Assembly (NCBI RefSeq): GCF_009602465.1
Contig: NZ_WBKP01000001.1
Coordinates: 84,060-148,059, forward strand
From: Cumulibacter manganitolerans
GTDB lineage: Bacteria > Actinomycetota > Actinomycetes > Mycobacteriales > Antricoccaceae
Length of the DNA: 64,000 nt
Reading direction: 5' to 3'
Position numbers and translations under genes: made by a program. Position 1 is the first letter of the stretch; each line of letters starts with the position of its first letter. Under the pieces are notes generated by a model. That model was not told where the DNA came from. It saw nothing but the letters and a program-made list of their open reading frames with translations, and did not search any database. Shown here in pieces: positions 54,151 to 63,132 of this stretch.

Positions 54151-54167
54151 GAGGCAGTGACCCGGGG

Positions 54168-55769
54168 TCAGCTGGACGACGACCCCGCCACCTCGCGGCC
54201 GGCCAGCGCGGGGGCGTCGCCCAGGCCGGTGATCAGTGCGTCGGCCTCGGTCGCGGACACCGCGCCGTAGACGTAGAAATCGGGGCGGACGACGAGCAGG
54301 TCGATCCCGGCGCCGTCGAAGTACTCGGCGAACGGCCCGGCGAGACGGCCCTGCAGCGTCGCTTCCGCGGCGTCCGATCCGTCGAGGCTGACCGTCTTCG
54401 CGTCGAGGGCGCGCAGGACCGCGCGGGCCTGCTCCGACAGCGACCCGAGCGCGCCGTTGCGGGCGAGGACCGACCAACCGCTTCCGAGCAGCTCGTCCTG
54501 GAAGCGCTCCTCGCCGTCGACGTCCAGCAGGAACTGCGGCGAGGTCATCGCGACCAGCTGCTGCGCGCCGCGCGTCCGGTCCGTCACGCCGGGGCCCAGG
54601 ATCGGCGGCGCCGGCGGCGGCATGACCATCATCGGGTCGGCGCCCCCGGCGATCATCCGCTCGTCACGCTCGCGCGCCTTGTCCTCGTCGAGGATGCAGA
54701 TGACGTTGCCGAGCGCGATCGACCACTCGATCGCGTTCTGCAGATGGGTGATCCGCTCCGGGCCGTAGGTGTCGAGCAGCGCGTCGTCGGCGCGCCCGCG
54801 CAGCACCAGATCGAGCTTCCAGGTCAGGTTCATCGCATCGCGGATCCCCGAGCACATACCCTGGCCGGCGAACGGCGGCATCAGGTGCGCCGCGTCGCCG
54901 GCGAGCAGCAGCCGGCCCTTGCGCCACTCCTTGGCCCACCGCGCCTGGAAGCGGTACACCGCGTGCCGCTCCAGGACGGAGTTCTCCGGCGTCCGGCCCC
55001 ACACCTTCAGCAGGTCCCAGGCGACCTGCTCGTGGTTCATCGTCTCCGCGGTCTCGCCGGGCAGCAGCATGAACTCCCAGCGCCGGCGTCCGGGGCCGCC
55101 CGACACGAGGGTGGTGGGACGGCGGGGATCGCAGTACTGCCAGTTGATCGGCGACCACTGGGAGTCGTCCAGCGGGATCAGGTCGCAGATCAGCCAGTCG
55201 AAGAAGAAGCCCAGGTCGTTGTTCTCGACCTCCATCGCTTGACGCACGAAGCTGTTGGCGCCGTCGCAGCCGACCACGTACTTCGTCGAGCACACCTTCT
55301 CCTCGACGGTCTCGCCGGTACCGCAGCGCGACTTCACCTCGATGTGGTCGTCGTACTCGTAGGTGTCGACGACCTCGTGACCCGGGAGCAGCTGTACGCC
55401 GGCCACGTCCGGCATCGCCTCGCGCAGCACCTCCTCGAGCTCCGGCTGCGAGAACATGCTCGTGACCGGCCAGCCCGACGGCCCGGGCGCACCCCAGTCG
55501 ATCTTCACCAGCGGCTCGTAGTCCGCGTTCTTCCACTCGTAGAAGTCGGTGACCGGCTCGCTGATCGACCGCATCTTCTCGCCGAGGCCCGTCTTGGCGA
55601 AGTAGCGGCCGATCTCGAAGTCGAAGGCCACCGCGCGGGGCAGCGGGTAGGGGTTGGGGAACCGCTCCAGGACGGCGACCGAGTGGCCGAGACGGCCGAG
55701 CTCGCGCGCCGTGATCAGGCCGACCGGGCCGGCGCCGACGACGATGACATCGAAATCCGTGTTGCTCAT
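54168..55769 (-). CDS. FAD-dependent aromatic hydroxylase (MhpA-like)
   Basis: A 533-residue class A flavoprotein monooxygenase that hydroxylates an aromatic ring with NAD(P)H and O2. It has the FAD motif VIVVGAGPVGLITARELGRLGHSVAVLERF near residues 9-38, YVVGCDGANSFVRQAM as the DG motif, and RLLLAGDAAHLMPPFAGQGMCSGIRDAMNLTWKL as the second FAD motif. Domain order and the closing C-terminal thioredoxin-like region match 3-(3-hydroxyphenyl)propionate hydroxylase. It would supply the catechol cut by the dioxygenase next to it. A hairpin separates the two genes. Confidence 0.9.
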   Translation of the reverse strand: MSNTDFDVIVVGAGPVGLITARELGRLGHSVAVLERFPNPYPLPRAVAFDFEIGRYFAKTGLGEKMRSISEPVTDFYEWKNADYEPLVKIDWGAPGPSGWPVTSMFSQPELEEVLREAMPDVAGVQLLPGHEVVDTYEYDDHIEVKSRCGTGETVEEKVCSTKYVVGCDGANSFVRQAMEVENNDLGFFFDWLICDLIPLDDSQWSPINWQYCDPRRPTTLVSGGPGRRRWEFMLLPGETAETMNHEQVAWDLLKVWGRTPENSVLERHAVYRFQARWAKEWRKGRLLLAGDAAHLMPPFAGQGMCSGIRDAMNLTWKLDLVLRGRADDALLDTYGPERITHLQNAIEWSIALGNVICILDEDKARERDERMIAGGADPMMVMPPPAPPILGPGVTDRTRGAQQLVAMTSPQFLLDVDGEERFQDELLGSGWSVLARNGALGSLSEQARAVLRALDAKTVSLDGSDAAEATLQGRLAGPFAEYFDGAGIDLLVVRPDFYVYGAVSATEADALITGLGDAPALAGREVAGSSSS

Positions 55770-55836
55770 GGCTTGTCCGTTTCCGGGTATAACGAGATCG
55801 CCACGTGCCGGTGGCGGATCGGTGATCGGATGGAAA

Positions 55837-55870
55837 GGGCGGCGTACGCCGGACGAGGCGTACGCCGCCC
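55837..55870 (-). terminator. Perfect 14-bp hairpin between dioxygenase and monooxygenase genes
   Basis: GGGCGGCGTACGCC (55837-55850) and its exact complement at 55857-55870, with a 6-base loop. Read on the minus strand it starts 6 bases after the dioxygenase stop and ends in TTT, as a short intrinsic terminator. It could lower expression of the following hydroxylase gene. Confidence 0.7.
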
Positions 55871-55875
55871 AGGTG

Positions 55876-56799
55876 CTACTTGTCGCTGTGCTGGCCGGTC
55901 ATCATCGCGGCCAGGTCCTCGGGCCGCAGGAAGGACGGCGGCGGCGGCGAACCCCACTGGAACAGGCCGCGGGCACCCTCGACCTCCTCGGGCTTCCAGA
56001 GCGCGTCGTCGATGATGCAGTCCATGTCGGAGTAGTACTCCGAGAAGTTCCCGGCCGGATCCTTCAGGTACCAGAAGAAGTTGCTGCCGGCGTAGTGCCG
56101 CCCGAGGCCCCACACGTGGCGCTCCGGGTTGTCCTCCAGCATCGCCATGGCGCCGCGGCCGACCTGGTCGACGTCCTCGACCTGCCACGACGAGTGGTGC
56201 ATGAACACCACGGGGGCGGCCTGCACCAGCAGGTTGTGGTGGTCGGTCGAGCAGCGCAGGAAGGCGCCGACGCCCTTGGCGACGTCGGAGACCTTGAACC
56301 CGAACCCGTCGACGAAGAACGCGTACGTCTGGTCGAGGTTGGTGGTCCCGACGACGGTGTGCCCGAGCTTCAGCGGCTGGACGGCCCCCGAGCGCACGTT
56401 GCCGTCGGCGCGGGTGTTCGCCCGCGCCGGGTTGCCCGGCCAGTTGTAGACGGTCGGCTCGACCGGTTTCTGGATCAGCCGCGGCCGCACCTCGAGCACC
56501 GTGCGGATGGCGGTGGTCGGCTCGATCGCGGTCAGCCGGCCTCCGTCGAGCTGCGACTCGAACCCGAGCCTCGTCAGGTTCGAGCGGACGCGCGCGATGT
56601 CGTCCTGGTCGTCGCAGGCCAGCAGGATCTCCTCGAGGCGGCGGACCCGGGAGTGCGTGATGTTGAGCTGCTCGCCGCCCTCGCGGGTGGTGAAGCGACC
56701 CTCGCCGAGGTGCCCGAGCCCGAAGTCGGTGTAGTAGTCGACCGTGTCGGCGACGTTCGGGACGCCGATGGTGATCTTCGCGAGCTGATGCAGAGCCAT
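55876..56799 (-). CDS. Extradiol ring-cleavage dioxygenase (VOC family)
   Basis: A 307-residue type I extradiol dioxygenase that opens a catechol next to the hydroxyl pair with Fe(II) and O2. It has two VOC domains. In the C-terminal one the metal ligands are probably H147 (LGHTVVGT), H201 or H202 (VFMHHSSW) and E254 (NFSEYYSD). The N-terminal domain (HQLAKITIGVPNV) lacks them, as usual. The ATG has AGGAGAT upstream and lies 15 bases after the FAH-hydrolase gene, so the two are in one operon. The exact catechol is unknown. Confidence 0.9.
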   Translation of the reverse strand: MALHQLAKITIGVPNVADTVDYYTDFGLGHLGEGRFTTREGGEQLNITHSRVRRLEEILLACDDQDDIARVRSNLTRLGFESQLDGGRLTAIEPTTAIRTVLEVRPRLIQKPVEPTVYNWPGNPARANTRADGNVRSGAVQPLKLGHTVVGTTNLDQTYAFFVDGFGFKVSDVAKGVGAFLRCSTDHHNLLVQAAPVVFMHHSSWQVEDVDQVGRGAMAMLEDNPERHVWGLGRHYAGSNFFWYLKDPAGNFSEYYSDMDCIIDDALWKPEEVEGARGLFQWGSPPPPSFLRPEDLAAMMTGQHSDK

Positions 56800-56814
56800 G
56801 GGATCTCCTAGGAA

Positions 56815-57675
56815 CTACTTCTGGGCGACGAAGGTCTGCCGGAGCTCGCCGATGCCGTCGATCTTGCTGGTGAGGACCTCGCCGTCCGCGAGGAAGCGCT
56901 TGGGGGTGCGGCCCAGTCCGACGCCGGCCGGCGTTCCCGTGAAGATGATGTCGCCGGCGTCCAGCGGCAGCACGGCCGAGAGCTTCTCGATGAGCACCGG
57001 CACCGAGAACACCAGGTTGCTGGTGTTGCCGTCCTGCATGGTCTCACCGTCGATCGCGCACGACAGCGCGATCGCGTCGCGGTCGGCGAGCTCGTCCGGG
57101 GTCACGACGTACGGCCCGGTGGGGCCGAAGCCCTCGAAGGACTTGCCGAGGCTGAACTGCGGGGCCGGTCCGGCGCTCTGGGTGACCCGCTCGGAGAGAT
57201 CCTGCCCGGCGGTGAGCCCGGCGACGTGCTCCCATGCGTCCGCGGCCGCGACGTTGCGGGCCGCCTTGCCGATGACGACGACCAGCTCGACCTCCCAGTC
57301 GACCTGGCCGCCGGCCGGAAGGGTGACGGTGCTGACCGGACCGCTCAGGCAGTTCTTGAACTTGGTGAACGTGGGCGGTACGCCGTCCGGCACGGCGAGG
57401 CCGGCCTCGGCCGCGTGATCGCGGTAGTTCAGGCCGATCGCGAAGATCTGGCCCGGCTCGGGGACGGGGGCGCCGAGGTCCTCGGCGGCGAACGGCTGGC
57501 CCTCGCCGAGGTCCGCGCCGGCGGCCCACGAGGCGAACGCCGCCCAGTCGGCGTACGCCGACTGCGGCTCCGGGCCGAAGCGGCCGTCGCTGGCCTTCGC
57601 CACGTCATACGCCGTCTGGCCCTCGACGATGACGAGGCGGCCGCTGAGGTTTGCGATCTTCACTGTGTGATCCAT
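56815..57675 (-). CDS. Fumarylacetoacetate hydrolase family protein
   Basis: A 286-residue FAH-fold enzyme. The core reads IGLNYRDHAAEAGLAVPDGVPPTFTKF, then VDWEVELVVVIGKAARNVAAADAWEHVAGLTAGQDLSER and DIIFTGTPAGVGLGRTPKRFL, with the acidic metal ligands in EVEL. In meta-cleavage pathways such enzymes hydrolyse, hydrate or decarboxylate the ring-opened product. It is the first gene of the minus-strand aromatic operon and is divergent from a GntR regulator across a 154-base control region. Confidence 0.92.
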   Translation of the reverse strand: MDHTVKIANLSGRLVIVEGQTAYDVAKASDGRFGPEPQSAYADWAAFASWAAGADLGEGQPFAAEDLGAPVPEPGQIFAIGLNYRDHAAEAGLAVPDGVPPTFTKFKNCLSGPVSTVTLPAGGQVDWEVELVVVIGKAARNVAAADAWEHVAGLTAGQDLSERVTQSAGPAPQFSLGKSFEGFGPTGPYVVTPDELADRDAIALSCAIDGETMQDGNTSNLVFSVPVLIEKLSAVLPLDAGDIIFTGTPAGVGLGRTPKRFLADGEVLTSKIDGIGELRQTFVAQK

Positions 57676-57687
57676 CCGTCACAATTG

Positions 57688-57698
57688 ATCATAATGAT
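57688..57698. promoter_or_regulatory. Palindrome in the divergent control region of the aromatic operon
   Basis: ATCAT-A-ATGAT, a perfect 5-bp inverted repeat, 13 bases upstream of the FAH-hydrolase start in an A+T-rich patch that is unusual for this DNA. It is a candidate site for the GntR regulator. Confidence 0.5.
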
Positions 57699-57829
57699 TA
57701 GGTATGATGGTGTGGCGTCGGCAACCTAAAGTCAATAGTCCGTAGGGCGGATTTTCGACAACCCGGTAGTTGTCCCATACCGACCTGGCACTATCGATCC
57801 GAACCACCGCAGACCCGGAGGCCTTCGCC

Positions 57830-58507
57830 GTGCAGACCCGTTCCCGAGCCGAGCTCGCCGCCGACCTCATCGGCGTGATCTCGTCCGACGTGCCGTCCGG
57901 CGGACGGATGGGCACCAAGGAGGAGCTGCGGGCGCGGGCGGGGGTGAGCGTCGGGACGTTCAACGAGGCCCTGCGCCTGGCTCAGACCCGCGGCGTCGTC
58001 CGGGTCAAGCCCGGGCCCGGCGGAGGCGTCTTCGCCGCCGACCAGCAGGGCATGGTCCGGCTGGCCAACGTCGTCCTGGCGCTGGACATCGATGCGGGCG
58101 CCGTCGAGCAGGCCATCCGGCTGCGCGACGCCCTGGACCCGCTGCTGGTCGAGGACGCGATCGACCACGCCCGGCCGAGCGACATCGAGAGGCTGCGCGC
58201 GCTCGCCGAGGAGATGGAGCGCGTCGACGAGGAGGACGGCGGACTGGCCGTCACCAAGGTGATCTGGCGGCTGCACGCTGCCATCGCCGCGATCTCGCCG
58301 AACCAGATGATCTCGTCGATCTACGAGGGCCTGCTCGACCTCATCGAGAAGCACACCGTGGGAGTCGCCGACGCCCAGCCGCCGGCGCACACCGGGGATC
58401 GGGTTCGCCTGCACCGCGACATCGTGGAGGCCATCGCCGATCGCGACGCGACCCGGGCCGCCGAGCTCATGGTCGACCACCAGATCGCCGCGCGCAGACG
58501 CGGCTGA
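57830..58507 (+). CDS. GntR family regulator, FadR/FCD type
   Basis: A 225-residue regulator. The N-terminal winged helix-turn-helix (MGTKEELRARAGVSVGTFNEALRLAQTRGVVRVKPGPGGG) is followed by an FCD effector domain with metal-ligand-like residues (RDALDPLLVEDA, LHAAIAAISPNQ, HRDIVEAIADRD). FCD domains often bind organic acids. I chose the GTG at 57830, with GGAG nine bases upstream; a TTG at 57770 is in frame but unsupported. It is divergent from the aromatic meta-cleavage operon, which it probably represses. Confidence 0.9.
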   Translation: MQTRSRAELAADLIGVISSDVPSGGRMGTKEELRARAGVSVGTFNEALRLAQTRGVVRVKPGPGGGVFAADQQGMVRLANVVLALDIDAGAVEQAIRLRDALDPLLVEDAIDHARPSDIERLRALAEEMERVDEEDGGLAVTKVIWRLHAAIAAISPNQMISSIYEGLLDLIEKHTVGVADAQPPAHTGDRVRLHRDIVEAIADRDATRAAELMVDHQIAARRRG

Positions 58508-58526
58508 CGACCTCGGTGTCATGTGG

Positions 58527-58606
58527 CGGTGGGTTGTACCCCGCTAAATGCGCGAGAGCGGGGCATTACCCACCTCATCACGTGTGAGCGGGGCATTCCC
58601 CACCGC
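58527..58606. repeat. Palindromic repeat family B, copy 3
   Basis: Left arm CGGTGGGTTGTACCCCGCTA, then two right arms ending ATTACCCACCT and ATTCCCCACCGC. It lies in the 158-base gap between the GntR and MarR genes. Confidence 0.75.
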
Positions 58607-58641
58607 GTCACGCGAGCCTGGCAGTCGGTCCTTAGCGGGCG

Positions 58642-58656
58642 GTTGCAGTATGCAAC
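58642..58656. promoter_or_regulatory. Perfect MarR-type operator palindrome
   Basis: GTTGCA-GTA-TGCAAC ends 9 bases before the marR start codon. A further TGTTGCG half-site lies inside the first codons. Autoregulation of the marR-CLC unit is likely. Confidence 0.65.
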
Positions 58657-58665
58657 ACTTGCCTA

Positions 58666-59115
58666 ATGACAAATGTTGCGAATCGCGACGTCGCCGCCCT
58701 GCAGCGGCTCACCCGTGACCTGCTCGCCGTCGCGATGACGACCGTGCAGGAGATCAGCGACGTGTCGATGCCCCAGATGCGGTTGCTGTTCGCAGTCGCC
58801 GACGCCGGTTCCGCACCGTGCGGGAGCCTGGCGCACCAGCTCGGCGTGGCCGGCTCGTCCGTCACGCGACTGGCCGACCGCATGGTCGCCGCGGGATATC
58901 TCGACCGCCGGCACAGCCCCGACAACCGAAGCGTCGTCCTGCTCTCGCTCACCGACTCCGGTGCCGCCGTCATCGACGCGGTCGTCGAGCGTCGCGCCCG
59001 GATCTTCCGCGATGCGTTGGGGGAGCTCGATCCGAGCGCCCGGGCGGGGCTGCTTCGAGGGCTCGACGGCCTGCACGCCGCGCTCGACGCTGCCGCCCAG
59101 CCCGCCGAGCGGTGA
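58666..59115 (+). CDS. MarR family transcriptional regulator
   Basis: A 149-residue winged-helix regulator. The recognition helix and wing read AHQLGVAGSSVTRLADRMVAAGYLDRRHSPDNRSVVLLSLTDSG (about residues 55-100) in family order. The ATG at 58666 gives normal length. Its stop overlaps a possible GTG start of the CLC gene, so the two are one unit. The ligand is unknown; MarR proteins often sense phenolic compounds or antibiotics, and an aromatic operon lies just to the left. Confidence 0.92.
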   Translation: MTNVANRDVAALQRLTRDLLAVAMTTVQEISDVSMPQMRLLFAVADAGSAPCGSLAHQLGVAGSSVTRLADRMVAAGYLDRRHSPDNRSVVLLSLTDSGAAVIDAVVERRARIFRDALGELDPSARAGLLRGLDGLHAALDAAAQPAER

Positions 59116-59120
59116 GCGCG

Positions 59121-60734
59121 ATGACCCGCAACACCCACCTCGGAGACTTCAACGTGGACCGGCGGATGGTGCTGATCGCGCTGCTCGCGATCCCCGTGGG
59201 GGCGCTCGGCGCGGTCGCCGCGTGGGCGCTGCTGCGGCTCATCGGGCTGGTGACGAATCTGTGCTTCTACGGCCGGGTGTCGACCGACCTCATCGCGCCG
59301 GGCAGCGTCGCGCACCCGTGGTGGCTGGTGCTGCTGATGCCCGTCGCCGGCGGACTCGTCATCGGGCTGATGGCGCGGTTCGGCTCGGAGAAGATCCGCG
59401 GTCACGGCATGCCGGAGGCGATCGAGTCGATCCTCACCCGCGGCAGCGTGGTCGAGCCCAAGGTGGCCATCCTCAAGCCGGTGTCGTCCGCGGTCAGCAT
59501 CGGGACCGGCGGGCCGTTCGGCGCCGAGGGCCCGATCATCATGACCGGCGGCGCGATCGGGTCGATCCTCGCCCAGCACCTGCACCTGACGGCCGACGAG
59601 CGCAAGACGCTCCTGGTGTCCGGCGCCGCGGCCGGCATGGCGGCCACCTTCAACTCCCCGCTGGCCGCGGTGCTGCTCGCCGTCGAGCTGCTGCTGTTCG
59701 AGTGGCGCCCGCGCAGCCTCGTGCCGGTGTCCGCCGCCGTCGCCGTCGCGGCGATCGTGCGCGCACCGTTGCTCGGTGGCGGCCCCATCTTCCCGGTCGA
59801 CACGCACGGCGTCACGGCGTCCGCCGGCGCCGACCTGCTCGCCGTCGTCCTCGGCGTCTGCGGAGCGGTGGTCGCGCTGGTCGCCACCCAGCTGGTGTAC
59901 CGCGCGGAGGACCTGTTCGCCCGGCTGCCCTTCCACTGGATGTGGTGGCCGGCGATCGGTGGCCTGGTCATCGGGCTCGGCGGCCTGATGGAGCCGCGCG
60001 CGCTCGGCGTCGGGTACGACGTCATCGACGCGCTGCTCACCGGGCACGCGACGACGAGCCTGATCATCGGCATCCTCGTGGTCAAGACGCTGATCTGGTC
60101 GCTGTCGCTGGGCTCGGGCACCTCCGGCGGCGTCCTCGCGCCGATCTTCATGATCGGCGGCGCGCTGGGCGCCGCGGTCGGGCTGCTCCTGCCGCACGTG
60201 TTCCCGGGATTCTGGGCGCTGCTCGGGCTCGCCGCGGTCGTCGGCGGCGTGATGCGCTCTCCGCTGACCGGCGTGGTGTTCACCCTGGAGCTGACCCAGG
60301 CGTGGAGCGCGGCGCTCCCGGTGCTGATCGCCTCGGTGACCGCTTTCGCGGTCTCGGTGCTGGTGCTGCGCCGGTCGGTGCTCACGGAGAAGATCGCGCG
60401 ACGCGGCCTGCACCTGACCCGCGACTACTCGACCGACCCGCTGGAGACGTTCTTCTGCGCGGACGTCGCGCGGACCGATCCCGACAGCCTGGCGATCGCC
60501 CGCGGCGAGGACGCCGGACCTGTGCTGCGCGCGCACGACACACTGCGGCACGCGGCGTACGTGATGGCCGAGAGCCGCATCGACCACGCCCCCGTCCTCG
60601 ATGCGCAGGACGCCGTCGTCGGGCTGGTGCGGCTGCCGGACCTGCTCAGCGCGCGGCGGCACGACCTGAACGAGGCCACCGCGCGCGAGCGGCCGCTGCG
60701 GTTCTTCGCCGGCCGGGCGACCGGCGAGGACTAG
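59121..60734 (+). CDS. CLC-type chloride channel/proton antiporter with C-terminal CBS domain
   Basis: A 537-residue membrane protein of the CLC family with the usual helix pattern. The GTGGPFGAEGPIIMTGGAIGS segment (about residues 132-152) carries the gating glutamate E141 of the GxEGP motif, so a coupled Cl-/H+ exchanger is possible. LGSGTSGGVLAPIFMIGGALGAA is the GxFxP-equivalent region. One CBS domain follows at about residues 460-520. I chose the ATG at 59121; a GTG at 59112 overlapping the marR stop is also possible. The end overlaps the convergent aldo/keto reductase gene by four bases. Confidence 0.93.
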   Translation: MTRNTHLGDFNVDRRMVLIALLAIPVGALGAVAAWALLRLIGLVTNLCFYGRVSTDLIAPGSVAHPWWLVLLMPVAGGLVIGLMARFGSEKIRGHGMPEAIESILTRGSVVEPKVAILKPVSSAVSIGTGGPFGAEGPIIMTGGAIGSILAQHLHLTADERKTLLVSGAAAGMAATFNSPLAAVLLAVELLLFEWRPRSLVPVSAAVAVAAIVRAPLLGGGPIFPVDTHGVTASAGADLLAVVLGVCGAVVALVATQLVYRAEDLFARLPFHWMWWPAIGGLVIGLGGLMEPRALGVGYDVIDALLTGHATTSLIIGILVVKTLIWSLSLGSGTSGGVLAPIFMIGGALGAAVGLLLPHVFPGFWALLGLAAVVGGVMRSPLTGVVFTLELTQAWSAALPVLIASVTAFAVSVLVLRRSVLTEKIARRGLHLTRDYSTDPLETFFCADVARTDPDSLAIARGEDAGPVLRAHDTLRHAAYVMAESRIDHAPVLDAQDAVVGLVRLPDLLSARRHDLNEATARERPLRFFAGRATGED

Positions 60735-61702
60735 CGGAAGCCGGCGTTCTGCCGCGGCGTGTACGGGCCCTCGAGGCGCGCGATCTCGTCGTCGGTGAGG
60801 TCGATCGACAGCGCGGCCACCGCGTCGTCCAGCTGCGAGGCCTTGGAGGCGCCGACGATCGGCGCGTCCACGACCGGCTTGCTGCGCACCCACGCCAGCG
60901 CGATCTGGGCCATCGGCACGCCACGCTCGTCGGCGACCGCGCGCACCGCGTCGACGATGTTGACGTCGTCGTCCCGGTACAGCGTCTTGCCGAACTCGTC
61001 GGTCTCGGTGCGGCCCGTCGCGGTGTCCCACGGGCGGGTCAGCCGGCCGCGGGCCAGCGGGCTCCACGGGATGACGCCGACGCCCATGTCCAGGCACATC
61101 GGGTGCATCTCGCGCTCCTCCTCGCGCGCCAGCAGGTTGTAGTGGTCCTGCATGGCGATGAACGGCGTCCACCCGTTCATCTCGGCGAGATGCTGCGCCT
61201 TGGCGAACTGCCACGCATGCATCGAGGACGCGCCCAGGTAGCGGACCTTGCCGCTGCGGACCAGGTCGTGCAGCGCCTCCATCGTCTCGTCGATCGGCGT
61301 GCTGTAGTCCCAGCGGTGGATCTGGTACAGATCGATGAAGTCGGTGCCGAGCCTGCGCAGGGACGCCTCGCACTCGGCCATGATGGCCTTGCGCGACAGG
61401 CCCCCGCCGTACGGCCCGGGGCGCATCCGGTTGAAGACCTTGGTCGCGATGACGACGTCGTCGCGGCTGGTGAAGTCACGCAGCGCGCGACCGACGATCT
61501 CCTCCGAGGAGCCGTTCGAGTAGACGTTGGCGGTGTCGAAGAAAGTGATGCCGGCGTCGACGGCCTGCTTGATGAGCGGCCTGGACTGATCCTCCGGCAG
61601 CGACCACGGGTGCGTGCCCTGATCGGGCGCGCCGTAGGTCATGCAGCCGAGAGCGATCTCCGAGACGACGAGCCCGCTGTCGCCGATACGTACGTATTCC
61701 AT
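60731..61702 (-). CDS. Aldo/keto reductase
   Basis: A 323-residue NADPH-dependent reductase of the AKR superfamily. The catalytic tetrad is visible: D56 and Y61 in FFDTANVYSNG, K88 in VIATKVF, and H129 in YQIHRWD. The C-terminal cofactor-binding region has IPWSPLARGRLTRPWD and VGASKASQLDDAV. It resembles the YajO/Gfo-type 1-deoxyxylulose or general AKR branch. The ATG lies 13 bases after the quinone oxidoreductase gene, so they are co-transcribed. The substrate is unknown. Confidence 0.94.
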   Translation of the reverse strand: MEYVRIGDSGLVVSEIALGCMTYGAPDQGTHPWSLPEDQSRPLIKQAVDAGITFFDTANVYSNGSSEEIVGRALRDFTSRDDVVIATKVFNRMRPGPYGGGLSRKAIMAECEASLRRLGTDFIDLYQIHRWDYSTPIDETMEALHDLVRSGKVRYLGASSMHAWQFAKAQHLAEMNGWTPFIAMQDHYNLLAREEEREMHPMCLDMGVGVIPWSPLARGRLTRPWDTATGRTETDEFGKTLYRDDDVNIVDAVRAVADERGVPMAQIALAWVRSKPVVDAPIVGASKASQLDDAVAALSIDLTDDEIARLEGPYTPRQNAGFR

Positions 61703-61715
61703 GGGTCTCCTTGGG

Positions 61716-62687
61716 TCAGCGAACGGTGAGGACGATCTTTCCGGTTGCGCGCCGCTGGTCGATGGTCAGCAGCGCCTCGACGACGTCGTCCAGCGGGAAG
61801 GCGCCGCCGATCGGCGGGACCAGCTCGCCGCTGGCGACCTTCGGCTCGAGCTCCTCCCATTGGCCGGCGAAGTAGCCGGGACGCTTGCTGGCGTAGGCGC
61901 CCCAGCCGACGCCGACCGCGTCGATGTTGTTCAGCAGCAGCCGGTTGACCTTCACCTCGGGGATCGAGCCCTCGGTGAAACCGACCACCAGCAGACGCCC
62001 GTCGTTGCGCAGGCAGCGCAGCGAGTCGGTGAACCGGTCGCCGCCGACGGTGTCGACCACGATGTCCACGCCCTCGCCGCCGGTCGCCTCCATGACCGCG
62101 TCCTTGAACCCGTCGACCAGCACGTACTGGTCGGCGCCGGCCTCGACCGCGACCTTCCCCTTCTCGTCGGTCGAGGTCACCGCGATGACCTTGCCCGCGC
62201 CGAACGCCTTGGCGACCTGGATGGACGCCGTGCCGACACCGCCGGCGGCGCCGTGCACCAGCACCGTCTCGCCGGCGGCCATCCGGCCGCGCGGCAGCAG
62301 CGCGAAGTGCGCGGTCATGTAGTTGAACGGCAGCGCCGCGGCCTGCTCGAACGTCACGTTGTCCGGGATCTTGAAGACCAGGCCCGGGTCGCATACGGCG
62401 TACTCGGCATAGCCGCCGAGCATCGACAGCGCGGCGACGCGGTCGCCGGGCTGCACGTGGGCGCCGTCCGGCGCCTCGACGACGACGCCACCGACCTCGG
62501 CGCCGGGAATGAACGGCAGGTCGGGCTTGATCTGGTACTTGCCGCGCGACTGGAGCACCTCGGGGAAGGCGACGCCGGCGGCGTGCACCTCGATCAGCAC
62601 CTGGTCGGGCCCCCGGGTCGGCTTGTCGACGTCGACGACGGAGACGGCCTCGGGGCCGTCGAGGGATGCGATGTGAACGGCTCTCAT
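61716..62687 (-). CDS. NADPH:quinone oxidoreductase family protein (zinc-free MDR)
   Basis: A 323-residue medium-chain dehydrogenase/reductase without the catalytic zinc ligands, so a quinone or enone reductase rather than an alcohol dehydrogenase. It has the N-terminal GroES-like domain with FIPGAEVGGVVVEAPDG and the cofactor motif VLVHGAAGGVGTASIQVAKAFGAGKVIAVTS. FEQAAALPFNYMTAHFAL is typical of the QOR group. The ATG at 62687 has a weak ribosome-binding site. It heads a two-gene unit with the aldo/keto reductase. Confidence 0.93.
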   Translation of the reverse strand: MRAVHIASLDGPEAVSVVDVDKPTRGPDQVLIEVHAAGVAFPEVLQSRGKYQIKPDLPFIPGAEVGGVVVEAPDGAHVQPGDRVAALSMLGGYAEYAVCDPGLVFKIPDNVTFEQAAALPFNYMTAHFALLPRGRMAAGETVLVHGAAGGVGTASIQVAKAFGAGKVIAVTSTDEKGKVAVEAGADQYVLVDGFKDAVMEATGGEGVDIVVDTVGGDRFTDSLRCLRNDGRLLVVGFTEGSIPEVKVNRLLLNNIDAVGVGWGAYASKRPGYFAGQWEELEPKVASGELVPPIGGAFPLDDVVEALLTIDQRRATGKIVLTVR

Positions 62688-63132
62688 GCACCGACCCTAT
62701 ACACCCCCGGGTGCTGCCTCGGCCCGGGTGGGCGGGGTCCCGTTCTCGGGCGGATCGGTGTCCTTCGGCCGGAGTGGGGTTCCGCGGGCGGACCCGCGTC
62801 GTCCGGGCAGGCTGCGGTGCGTCGGCGTCGTCGGGGGCGTGGGCTACGCGGACGGGCTTGGGTACTGCGGACGGGGTTGGGTTACGCGGACGGACTTGGG
62901 TTACGCGGACGGGGTTGGGTACTTCGGGCGGACCGATCGGTCCGCTCGCGGTGCATAAGTCCGCCTGCCGTGCATAAGTCCGCCTGCGGTGCGTCGGTCC
63001 GCCTGCGGTGCGTCGGTCCGCCTGCGGTGCATAGGTCCGCTCGGGAGTCCGACGTCCACCTTGTCGGTGGACGGGCGCGGCGTCGGTGGGTCTTTCGTGA
63101 GGCGGGACGCCGGGAGGCACTACGCTCTGGCG
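62688..63132. repeat. Intergenic region with two tandem-repeat arrays
   Basis: This 445-base gap has one array at about 62856-62932, with units of about 23-26 bases containing GCGGACGGGGTTGGGTTAC, and a second at about 62937-63040, with 20-base units such as GTCCGCCTGCGGTGCATAA. Both lie just before a gene that carries a third array inside its coding part. Frames open through the arrays, but I see no real gene. The promoters of both flanking divergent genes must lie here. Confidence 0.75.
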
